Assembly: GCA_937879875.1 (NCBI GenBank)
Contig: CALFMN010000215.1
Location: 1 to 26,049, forward strand
Origin: an uncultured Chloroflexota bacterium
GTDB taxonomy: Bacteria > Chloroflexota > Dehalococcoidia > CAUJGQ01
Direction: 5' to 3'
DNA: 26,049 nt
This document shows, in pieces, positions 7,773 through 15,500 of the stretch. Both the position numbers and the translations under genes were made by a program. The notes beneath the pieces are model-generated. The model saw only the letters and a program-made list of their open reading frames with translations. It had not been told where the DNA came from and searched no databases. The first letter of the stretch is position 1. The number at the start of each line of letters is the position of its first letter.

Positions 7773-8570
7773 ATGACGCGCTACGTGAAGTCCGCCGACG
7801 AAATCCGCAGCCTGCTGCGGCTGCACGCCGAGCCGGCGTTTCTTGGCCGGCACGGGCTCTCGATCCAGTTCGAGACCGACCCGGAGTTCGTGCGCGCCGT
7901 GTTGCCGCCGCCGCTGGTGCCGGCCGATCGTCCGCTCGCCGCGGTTGGCATCAGCTCGTTCCGCGCCTCCAACTGCGTCGGGCCGTTCGACGGCGGCGCG
8001 ATCACCGTGCGCTGCCGCTACGGCGATCTCGACGGCCAGTACTGCATCACCATGCCGATGAGCACCGACACCGCCGTGATCTACGGCCGTGAGCTGTACG
8101 CCGAGCCCAAGAAGCTCGCCGCGGTCGCGCTGGAACGCGACGGCGCCCACGCCCGCGGCACGGTCACGCGCCACGACATCGCCTACATCGTGCTGGACGC
8201 CGAGCTGAGCGAAGCCGTGCCCGACGCCGACTCCGAGGTGAACAACTTCTATTTCAAGTACACGATCGCCGCCGACGGCAGCGGCCTTGACCACGACCCG
8301 CTGCTCGTCTGCGTACGCACGGAATCGACGGTCCGCAACGCCATGCGCGGCGCCGGCGCGATCCGTTTCGCCGCCAGCCCGCACGACCCGGTGGCCGACA
8401 TTCCCGTGCGGCGCGTGCTCGGCGCCGTCTGGAGCGAGGGCGACACCTTCACGCACGGCCGCACGCTGGGCAGCGTGCCCGCGGAGCAGTTCCTGCCCTA
8501 TGCCTTCGCCAAAATGGACGACCTGACGCGCTTCGCCGCCGCGGCGGAGGCGCTCGCCACGTCTGGCTGA
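7773..8570 (+). CDS. Acetoacetate decarboxylase family protein
   Basis: The 265-residue product matches the acetoacetate decarboxylase (ADC) fold family. The central segment YGRELYAEPKKLAAV contains the EPKK motif (residues 111-114). In the clostridial enzyme the corresponding lysine pair supplies the Schiff-base nucleophile and the neighbour that lowers its pKa. Other family landmarks are the early 'PEFVRAVLPPPL' segment and the 'FKYT' segment after NNFY. Members act on beta-keto acids or have drifted to aldolase and dehydratase chemistry, so the substrate is not certain. ATG 7773 has a near-perfect GGAGGAG at 7758-7764. The gene stands alone: it is divergent from the sigma factor and is followed by a repeat. 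Confidence 0.88.
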   Translation: MTRYVKSADEIRSLLRLHAEPAFLGRHGLSIQFETDPEFVRAVLPPPLVPADRPLAAVGISSFRASNCVGPFDGGAITVRCRYGDLDGQYCITMPMSTDTAVIYGRELYAEPKKLAAVALERDGAHARGTVTRHDIAYIVLDAELSEAVPDADSEVNNFYFKYTIAADGSGLDHDPLLVCVRTESTVRNAMRGAGAIRFAASPHDPVADIPVRRVLGAVWSEGDTFTHGRTLGSVPAEQFLPYAFAKMDDLTRFAAAAEALATSG

Positions 8571-8594
8571 GAGACCAACCGGGCGCCGGCGGCC

Positions 8595-8825
8595 GCGCGG
8601 GGCACCTAACCCTGACTTCGCTGAAGCGAAGTCTGTCCCTTCCCGGCTCGGGAAGGGACTTCTGGAGCGCTCCAGACACCATGCGACGGCGGCGAGCAGG
8701 GGTGTCCTCGTGGGACTCGCGTAGCGATTGTCTCCCTTGCGCTCGCGGTCCTCGAAACCCAAACCCTTCCAGTTTCGGGAAGGAACAGGTTTCGCCTGCG
8801 AAAGCAGGGTTAGGCGCCCCGCCCG
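8595..8825. repeat. Family 2 palindromic interspersed repeat, full copy (about 230 bp)
   Basis: The left end (8597-8618) carries GGGGCACCTAACCCTGA and the right end carries CAGGGTTAGGCGCCCCGC (to 8823), which form imperfect terminal inverted repeats. Each end continues inward with a CCCTTCCC/GGGAAGGG hairpin: CCCTTCCCGGCTCGGGAAGGG at the left, and CCTTCCAGTTTCGGGAAGG at the right. The element is thus two inverted copies of one subunit of about 60 bases around a middle segment, which holds the 16-base palindrome TCTGGAGCGCTCCAGA (8660-8675). There is no transposase. Related shorter copies lie at 19541-19594 and 23398-23450. Confidence 0.75.
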
Positions 8826-9120
8826 GCCCGCGCCGCGGCGGAACTTGAGGCGAACCTTGCACGCCGGTCTGCGCTGGTTCACACCATTCGTGCTCTCGCG
8901 ATGACTCGCTGCGCCAGCCGTAGCTCCGGTGAAACCGCGATCGAGCGGCGACGCGCAGTTCGGTCCGCCAGCCGGGCTGAAAGGAGGCGCGATGATCGCT
9001 CGCAGCCACGCGTGCGCGTTCCGGCTCCTGAGCTGCATCCGGCCGCGGTACGAACCGCAACAAAACGTCCCGGAATAACCAGCGCCTGCGGCTTGCGATC
9101 TGTGGCGGATGGCGACAGAA
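8826..9120. other. Spacer without recognised gene
   Basis: About 295 bases lie between the family 2 repeat and the DinB promoter region. I find no coding frame with a start, ribosome-binding site and plausible protein, and no RNA gene. The right end grades into a more A+T-rich promoter zone. Confidence 0.5.
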
Positions 9121-9149
9121 TGGAACAAATGTTCGATTCTGATCATAAC
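9121..9149 (+). promoter_or_regulatory. Candidate promoter of the DinB/Asp-box/YcaQ gene run
   Basis: TGGAAC (9121-9126) and CATAAC (9144-9149) sit 17 bases apart. They match the sigma70 consensus at 3 of 6 and 4 of 6 positions, in a locally A+T-rich stretch unusual for this window. Transcription would start near 9156, about 50 bases before the DinB start. The SOS-like box overlaps the -35 part. Confidence 0.45.
9122..9135. promoter_or_regulatory. Putative LexA (DinR-type) SOS box
   Basis: GGAACAAATGTTCG matches the Gram-positive LexA/DinR consensus CGAACRNRYGTTYG at 13 of 14 positions. It contains the perfect palindromic core GAAC-N4-GTTC. It overlaps the -35 region of the candidate promoter, where a repressor would block RNA polymerase. 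The first gene downstream encodes a DinB-fold protein and the third a DNA-repair-type glycosylase, both sensible SOS targets. The site is seen in the sequence; the regulation is inferred. Confidence 0.55.
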
Positions 9150-9206
9150 ATCCACACAGCGCACGGCTGTAATGGTATATCAAGAGGTGTGCGAAGGAGG
9201 TGCTCT

Positions 9207-9701
9207 ATGAACCCGGAGGCCGAGACCCTGGCGCGGCAGTTCGAGCAAACCGCGGCCACCGCCGAGGCCGAGATCGCGGCGATCCCGGATACGCAGTGGA
9301 CCGCGAACTGCGCCGCCGAAGGCTGGCCGGTCGGCGTCGCCGCCTGCCACGTTGCCGAGGGCCATCGCTTCATCGCCGGCGCGATCGAGCGCACCGCCGG
9401 CATCCGCAAGATCGACCCGCTCGGCGGCGAGGACATCCATACGATCAACGCCCGGCACGCACAGCAGCATAACGCCATCGGCAAAGACGAGGTGCTCGGC
9501 ATCTTCCGCGAGAACACCGTCTACCTTGCCGGCGTGATCCGGGCGCTGACGCCTGAACAGCTCGATCGCAGCCGCGAGCTGGCGCCGGGCCGGCCGCCGC
9601 TGACCGTGCGCCAAATCGTCGAACTGGCCGCCATCGGCCACGTTCAGAATCACATGGACAGTGTGCGCACGACCGTACGCGGGGAATCTGTCGTCGCGTA
9701 A
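9207..9701 (+). CDS. DinB-family (YfiT/DinB four-helix) metal-binding protein
   Basis: The 164-residue protein has the DinB-like superfamily pattern of four helices with three metal-binding histidines: His48 (ACHVAEGHR), then His145 and His149 in the HxxxH of AAIGHVQNHMDS. Family members bind a divalent metal and often act as thiol- or mycothiol-dependent transferases. B. subtilis DinB itself is damage-inducible with unclear chemistry. ATG 9207 is supported by GAAGGAGG at 9193-9200. Frames extending upstream to 8901 have no initiation support. It is followed by a small inverted repeat and the Asp-box propeller gene on the same strand. The upstream LexA-type box suggests DNA-damage control. 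Confidence 0.87.
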   Translation: MNPEAETLARQFEQTAATAEAEIAAIPDTQWTANCAAEGWPVGVAACHVAEGHRFIAGAIERTAGIRKIDPLGGEDIHTINARHAQQHNAIGKDEVLGIFRENTVYLAGVIRALTPEQLDRSRELAPGRPPLTVRQIVELAAIGHVQNHMDSVRTTVRGESVVA

Positions 9702-9706
9702 ACGTC

Positions 9707-9784
9707 GGGAGTGAGAGTGGTGAGTAATGAAAAAGTCCGACTCTCCGGCCTTACCACTCACTACTCACCACTCTCCACTCTCCC
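9707..9784. repeat. Inverted repeat of GAGTGGTGAGTA-like sequence between genes
   Basis: GAGAGTGGTGAGTA at 9713-9726 is matched exactly by TACTCACCACTCTC at 9762-9775, and similarity continues on both sides (9707-9730 against 9758-9784). The arms are built from loose repeats of an AGTGGTG-like unit. The resulting hairpin lies between the DinB stop and the ribosome-binding site of the next gene. It may terminate or attenuate transcription, or simply be an interspersed repeat. Confidence 0.6.
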
Positions 9785-9810
9785 CAATGAAGGAGCGAAG
9801 GAGCAACAGC

Positions 9811-10905
9811 ATGCCGAGCCAAACACGCCTTTATGCCGGTACGAAGAAGGGCGGCTTCCGCTTCACCTCCTGCGACGGCCGCGCGAGCTGGCACGCCGAC
9901 GAGCCGGTGCTGAAGGGCTGGAGCCTCAACCACCTGATCGAAGACCCGCGCGAGCCGCGCCGCGTCTACGCCGCCGCCAACCACGCCGTCTGGGGGCCGA
10001 TGTTCCCGCGTAGCTGCGACGGCGGCCAGACCTGGGACGAGAAGGGGCCATCGCCCGCCTTCCCGGCCGACGACGGCCGCACCGTGGCCGCCGCCTGGTG
10101 CGTGCACCCCGGCCACGCCGGCCACCCGGGCGAGCTCTGGGCCGGCGCCGATCCGGCCGCCCTCTTCCGCTCCGAAGACTGGGGCCAGAGCTGGCAGTCC
10201 GTGCCCGGCCTCACCGACCACCCGACGCGCGCGGCCGGCATGTGGCAGCCCGGCGGCGGCGGCCTGATCCTGCACAACGTCAGCCTCGACCCGCGCAACG
10301 CCGACAGCCTGATCGCCACGATCTCGGCTGGCGGCGTCTTCCGCAGCGAGGATGGCGGCGTGACCTGGCAGGCGTCCAATCGCGGCCTGCGCGCCGGCTT
10401 CATCCCCGATGCCACGGTCGAGGCCGGCCACTGCGTGCACCGACTCGAACGCTCGCCGGCAGACCCGACTTTCCTCTTCCAGCAGAACCACTGCGGCGCC
10501 TACCGCAGCGCCGACGGCGGCCAAACCTGGCAGGAAGTGACGGCAGGTTTGCCCTCCGAGTTCGGTTTCGCCGCCGCCGCGCACCCGCGCGAAGCGCGGA
10601 CGTTCTACTGTGCGCCGCTGGTAGCCGATAACTTCCGCGCCTTCCACGACGGCAAGATGACGATCTGGCGCACGCGCGACGGCGGTGATAGCTGGGAGCC
10701 GCTGCGCAACGGCCTGCCGCAGGAGAGCGCCTATCTCTGCGTCTACCGCGGCGCGATGGCGACCGACGACCACGATTCGGCCGGCGTCTACGTCGGCACC
10801 AGCACCGGCCAGATCTTCGCCAGCCGCGACGGCGGCGATTCGTGGACGATGCTGGCCGACTTCTTGCCGCCGGTGCTGTCGCTGACGGTGGCCACGGATG
10901 GCTAA
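9811..10905 (+). CDS. Asp-box (BNR/sialidase-like) beta-propeller protein
   Basis: The 364-residue protein contains at least six Asp-box motifs (S/R-x-D-x-G-x-T/S-W), which mark propeller blades: SCDGGQTWDE, SEDWGQSWQS, SEDGGVTWQA, SADGGQTWQE, TRDGGDSWEP and SRDGGDSWTM. This is the architecture of the BNR/VPS10/exo-sialidase-like superfamily. The arginine triad and other residues of true sialidases are not evident, so no glycosidase activity should be assumed. There is no signal peptide, so it is probably cytoplasmic. I chose ATG 9811 because AAGGAG (9798-9803) is well spaced; an ATG at 9787 lies before that site. The stop overlaps the start of the YcaQ-type gene by 8 bases (ATGGCTAA), which implies coupled translation. 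Confidence 0.85.
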   Translation: MPSQTRLYAGTKKGGFRFTSCDGRASWHADEPVLKGWSLNHLIEDPREPRRVYAAANHAVWGPMFPRSCDGGQTWDEKGPSPAFPADDGRTVAAAWCVHPGHAGHPGELWAGADPAALFRSEDWGQSWQSVPGLTDHPTRAAGMWQPGGGGLILHNVSLDPRNADSLIATISAGGVFRSEDGGVTWQASNRGLRAGFIPDATVEAGHCVHRLERSPADPTFLFQQNHCGAYRSADGGQTWQEVTAGLPSEFGFAAAAHPREARTFYCAPLVADNFRAFHDGKMTIWRTRDGGDSWEPLRNGLPQESAYLCVYRGAMATDDHDSAGVYVGTSTGQIFASRDGGDSWTMLADFLPPVLSLTVATDG

Positions 10906-12139
10906 ACGGCGGCAGGCAGCGCCCGATGCGCCGCTCGCCCTGTCGGCGGAGGCGGCGCGGGCGTTGCTGCTCGCCGCACAGGGGCTGCTGCGCGAGCCAG
11001 AACGGCCGGCCACGAAGGCCGACGTGCTGGCCTGCATCCGCCGCATGGGTGTCTTGCAGATCGACACGATCCACGTCGTGGCGCGCAGTCCCTACTTCGT
11101 GCTCTGGAGCCGGCTCGGCGCCTACGCGCCGGGCTGGCTCGACGAACTGCTGGCTGAAGGCGCCCTGTTCGAGTACTGGGCGCACGCGGCCAGCTTCCTG
11201 CCGATCGAGGAGTTTGCGCTGTTTCGGCGCCTGCGCCTGGAGGGGCTGCGCAACGTCCACCGCAGCGACGCCTGGTTGGAGCAGTATGCCGAACTGGCTG
11301 AGCGCGTGCTGACGCGCGTGCGCGAGCACGGCCCCACGCGTGCTCTGGATTTCGAGAGCGACGGAGCAGGCCGCGGCGGCTGGTGGGACTGGAAGCCGGA
11401 GAAGCGGGCGCTCGATTATCTGCACACTACAATGGAGCTGATGATCACCCGCCGCGACCGCTTCCAGCGCCTCTACGACCTGCGCGAGCGCGTGCTGCCG
11501 GAGTGGGATGACGCGGCCGCGCCGTCGCTGCCCGAGGTCTACCGCTCACTCACGCTGAAGGCGCTGCGGGCGCTTGGTGTGGCCTCTGCTGCCTGGCTGC
11601 CGGACTATTTCCGGTTGCCAAAGCCCGGCGTCATGGCGGCGCTGGGCGAGCTGGCTGACGGGGGCGAAGCCGTGCCTGTCGCGGTCGCAGGCTGGCCGCA
11701 GCCGGTCTACGTCGCGCGGGAGCACGTGCCGCTGGCGGAGCAGGCCGCGGCTGGCGCGCTGCAACCCGAGCGCACGGCGCTGCTGACGCCGTTCGACCCG
11801 ATCATCTGGCACCGTGCCCGCCTGCGCACGGCCTTCGGCTTCGACTACGTGCTGGAGTGCTACGTGCCCGCGGCGAAACGCCGCTACGGCTACTTCACGC
11901 TGGCCATCCTGCGTCGCGGCGCCATCGTCGGCCGTCTGGACGCGAAGGCGCTGCGCAAGGCGGGCGTGTTCGAGGTCTTCAATCTCTATTTGGAGCCGCA
12001 GATCGCGCCGGACGACGCGCTGGCCGCGGACATCGCCGCCGCCCTGCGCGACTGCGCCGCCTGGCACGGCACGCCGGATGTTGTCGTGCGCCGGTGCGAG
12101 CCTGAGGGCTTTGGTGGAACGCTCAAACGGCTGCTGTAG
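10898..12139 (+). CDS. Winged-helix DNA glycosylase of the YcaQ/AlkX (HTH_42) family
   Basis: The 413-residue product has the features of the AlkZ/YcaQ superfamily (DUF1006/HTH_42). It shows GVLQIDTIHVVARSPYFVLWSRLG with a QxD motif at Gln54-Asp56, FEYWAHAASFLPIE, WWDWKPEKRALDYL with a following helix-rich segment, and LLTPFDPIIWHRARLRTAFGF. E. coli YcaQ uses the QxD motif to excise alkylated bases and unhook interstrand cross-links, whereas Streptomyces AlkZ has QxQ, so this protein falls on the YcaQ side. It should act on nucleoid DNA as a monofunctional glycosylase. Translation is coupled to the upstream propeller gene by an 8-base overlap. Together with the DinB gene and SOS-like box this suggests a repair-associated operon; the propeller's role there is unknown. 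Confidence 0.88.
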   Translation: MAKRRQAAPDAPLALSAEAARALLLAAQGLLREPERPATKADVLACIRRMGVLQIDTIHVVARSPYFVLWSRLGAYAPGWLDELLAEGALFEYWAHAASFLPIEEFALFRRLRLEGLRNVHRSDAWLEQYAELAERVLTRVREHGPTRALDFESDGAGRGGWWDWKPEKRALDYLHTTMELMITRRDRFQRLYDLRERVLPEWDDAAAPSLPEVYRSLTLKALRALGVASAAWLPDYFRLPKPGVMAALGELADGGEAVPVAVAGWPQPVYVAREHVPLAEQAAAGALQPERTALLTPFDPIIWHRARLRTAFGFDYVLECYVPAAKRRYGYFTLAILRRGAIVGRLDAKALRKAGVFEVFNLYLEPQIAPDDALAADIAAALRDCAAWHGTPDVVVRRCEPEGFGGTLKRLL

Positions 12140-12151
12140 GGGGCATGACGG

Positions 12152-12349
12152 TCGGCCCTCATCCTCTCTTCTCTCCTTCTCCCAATCCTGGGAGAAGGAG
12201 ACGATCCAGCCTGAAGCGTTCCGATCAGCAAACGGTTAACCGCAACCCGATCGGATCGCCCGACGCGGGATCGCCCCTTTCCTCATCCCCGATCGCGCTC
12301 CGCGCGATGTCAACGATTGGGGGAAAGGGGAAGGGGGATTGAGGGCCGA
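12152..12349. repeat. Family 1 palindromic repeat element, copy A (about 198 bp)
   Basis: The element begins 12 bases after the YcaQ-type stop codon. It has terminal inverted repeats TCGGCCCTCA (12152-12161) and TGAGGGCCGA (12340-12349). The left half folds as CTCCTTCTCCCA/TGGGAGAAGGAG. The right half carries a CCCCTTTCC/GGAAAGGGG stem enclosing ATCGCGC-TCC-GCGCGAT. The right 80 bases are very similar to copy B. There is no coding capacity, so it resembles a MITE or large REP-type element. It may also terminate transcription ahead of gyrB. Confidence 0.8.
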
Positions 12350-12597
12350 TGGCCGCGCGGCCGCTCCCCCCACGCACGGACGCCACATTAGATATGTGTC
12401 CCGTACGCTGGCCTTTGCCGCCCCGGATCGGCTATAATTGTGTTACAGATGGCGGCGCATTGCGCGTCTCCGGCTATTGCGCCCCGTGACACCCCGGTGG
12501 ATCGTGCGGTTCCTCACCGATACTACTGAGGAGCAGTTATCTCCGCGGGTGCCGCATGGCGACCACACTCCACAGTCGTGGGAACGAGAGCGAGCGT
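12350..12597 (+). promoter_or_regulatory. gyrB upstream region with -10 box TATAAT
   Basis: A perfect TATAAT lies at 12433-12438. The -35 zone 16-18 bases upstream (around 12409-12415) is poor. A CACAT-N5-ATGTG inverted repeat at 12384-12398 lies further upstream and could be a regulator site. Transcription would start near 12445, leaving a leader of about 150 bases. No gene is seen in the leader. Confidence 0.55.
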
Positions 12598-15500
12598 ATG
12601 GTTGATCAGTTGACCCGTCCGGGCGCCGTAAACGGCAAATACGATGCTTCCAACATCCAGGTGTTGGAAGGGCTGGAGGCCGTGCGCCGCCGCCCCGGCA
12701 TGTATATCGGCAGCACGGACCACCGCGGCCTGCACCACCTGGTCTACGAGATCGTCGACAACAGCACCGACGAGGCGATGGCCGGCTACGGCGACCGCAT
12801 CGACATCGTGCTCAAGGCCGACGGCTGGGTGGTGGTTTCCGACAACGGCCGCGGCATTCCCGTGGATAAACACGCCAAGACGGGCCGCTCCGCGCTGGAA
12901 ACCGTGATGACCGTGCTGCACGCCGGCGGCAAGTTCGGCGGCGGCGGCTACAAGGTCTCCGGCGGTCTGCACGGCGTCGGCGCCTCCGTGGTCAACGCGC
13001 TCTCGACGCAGCTCTGGGTCGAGGTACGGCGCGAGGGCAAGGTCTGGCGGCAGGAGTACCGCAAAGGCATTCCGGCCGGCGACGCGAAGCCCGTGCGCAA
13101 AATGGCCGAGGGCGACAGCACCGGCACGACCACCGCCTGGATCGCCGACGCCGAGATCTTCAAGACGGCCGATGGCGTCGCCGGCTACGACTTCGACACG
13201 CTCGCCCAGCGCTTCCGCGAGATGGCCTATCTCACCAAGGGCCTGTGGATTCGCCTCGCAGACGAGCGCACGGACCGCGAGGTCAACTTCTACTTCGAGG
13301 GCGGCATCCAGAGCTTCGTGCGGCACCTCAACGCCGACCGCGAAGTGATCAACAAGACGCCGATCTACATCGATAAAGAGCGTGACGGCGTCGCGGTCGA
13401 GGTCGCGATCCAGTACAACACCGGCTTCAGCGAGTCGTGCCTGACCTTCGCCAACACGATCAACACCGTGGACGGCGGCACGCACCTGACCGGCTTTCGC
13501 ACGGCGCTGACCCGCGCCCTCAACGACCACGCGCGCAAGGCGAAGCTGCTCAAGGAGAACGAGTCGGCCCTCTCTGGCGACGACGTGCGCGAGGGCATCG
13601 TCGCCGTGATCTCCGTCAAACTCGCCGAGCCGCAGTTCGAAGGGCAGACCAAGGGCAAGCTCGGCAACGCCGAGGTCGAAGGCATCACCCGCTCCGTCGT
13701 CACCGAGGGGCTGATCCAGTTCCTCGAAGAGCACCCGGCCGAGACCAAGCGGGTGATCGAGAAGTGCCTGACCTCGCAGCGGGCGCGCATCGCCGCGCAG
13801 CACGCGCGTGAGACCGTGATCCGCAAGGGTGCGCTCGAAGGCACGATGCTGCCCGGCAAGCTGGCCGACTGCTCCGAACGCAATCCCGAGTTCTGCGAGA
13901 TCTATCTGGTCGAGGGCGACTCGGCCGGCGGCAGCGCCAAGAACGGCCGCGACCGCCGCACCCAGGCGATCCTGCCCTTGCGCGGCAAGATCCTCAACGT
14001 CGAGCGGGCGCGCGTGGACAAGATGCTGGCGCACGAAGAGATCCGCGCCCTGATCACCGCGCTCGGCTGCGGCTACGGCACCGAGGTCAAGCTCGAAAAG
14101 CTGCGCTACCACCGCATCGTGATCATGAGTGTGGCGGGCGATGAGCCGACGCTGGTGCGCGACGATCGGGGGCAAACACAACTCGTCTCGATTGGCGACT
14201 TCATCGACCGACGCCTGGAAGAAGGCGGAGATGTCGGCCGCTATCAGGTCGTCAGCTTCGACCCGGCAACCAACGCTACGCGCTTCCGGCCGCTGAAGGC
14301 CGTCATCCGCCACGCGCATGAAGAGCCGATGTTCCGGATCACCACCCGCTACAACCGCTCGATCAAGGTCACTGCCTCGCACAGCGTCTTTGTCTACGCC
14401 GACGGTCAGGTTCTGCTGAAGAAAGGCGACGAGATCCGGCCCGGCGACCTTGTGGTCGCGCCGCGCCGCCTGCCGCGGCCGGAGCCGGCCGCTGAGCGCA
14501 TCGATGTCCTTGCCACGCTCCGTGAGATGGGCCAAACGGACGCGCTCTACGTCATGGGTGAGGATGTGCGGCGCGTGGCGGCCCAGCGCGTGCTCGGCAG
14601 AGTTGCCAGACCTGAGCTCTGGGATGAGCCGCGCGTTGCGCTCTCGGCAGAGAACTGGGCGGAACTGGCGGCGCGTCGCAGCGCTATCGGCCTTTCCCAG
14701 CAGCAGGTGGCCGCGGCCATCGGCGTGCGCCAGCCGATCACGATCAGCCACTGGGAGCGCGGCGTCAACCGGCCGTTGCTCTCGCACTTCGAAGGCTATC
14801 GGCGCGTCGTCGGCGGCGAACCCACCGTGCCATACGTGCTGATTCCGTCGAAGATTGAGGAGCGGCTGCATCAGGACGATTCGAGCAAGCACGCCCGCTG
14901 GCGCTCGGTCAGCGCCTGCAAGCCCCTCGATGCGTTCACGGCGGACGAGATCGGTCGCCTGGGGGCCGCGGTGCGGCTCGCCCCGCGAGCCCACCAGCAC
15001 AAGGCGTTCGACCGTTTTCTGCCGATAACCCCGGAGTTGCTCCGCTTCCTCGGCTGGTTCGTTGCGGAGGGCTCGCTCAGCGCCCACCAGATCAGCATTA
15101 ATCTCGGCACGAAGGACGAGTGCTTCATCCCCGAGATCAGCGCGGCGATCGAAGCGGTGTTCGGAGAGCAACCGCGTCGCTACGACGATCCGGACAGCGC
15201 GGGCATCAAGCTGTACTTCCACAGCGTTCCCGCAGCGCGACTGCTTCGTGCCTGGGGGCTTGGCACGCGCGCCCACGAAAAGCGGCTGCCCGGCTTCGTG
15301 TTCAGCCTGAGTGAGGAGTTGCAGCGAACTTTCCTCGAAGCGTACTTCCTGGGAGACGGAACGCTCTCGGACAGCAAGCTCTCGCTGACGACAAATTCCA
15401 CCGGCCTGAAGGACGATCTGCTTTATCTCCTGAGCCAGCTCGGCATCGTCGCCTCGCACAGCACCCAACGCCCCGGCGTAAATGCCTTGATCGAGACGCG

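Noticed and set aside
8595..8825. Possible CRISPR array or tRNA-like structure from repeated hairpins
   Set aside because: The repeats are inverted, not regularly spaced direct repeats with unique spacers. There are no cas genes and no cloverleaf with a TTCRANY-type arm.
9811..10905. True exo-sialidase
   Set aside because: Asp-boxes alone mark the fold; the arginine triad, Tyr/Glu pair and signal peptide expected of sialidases are not evident.
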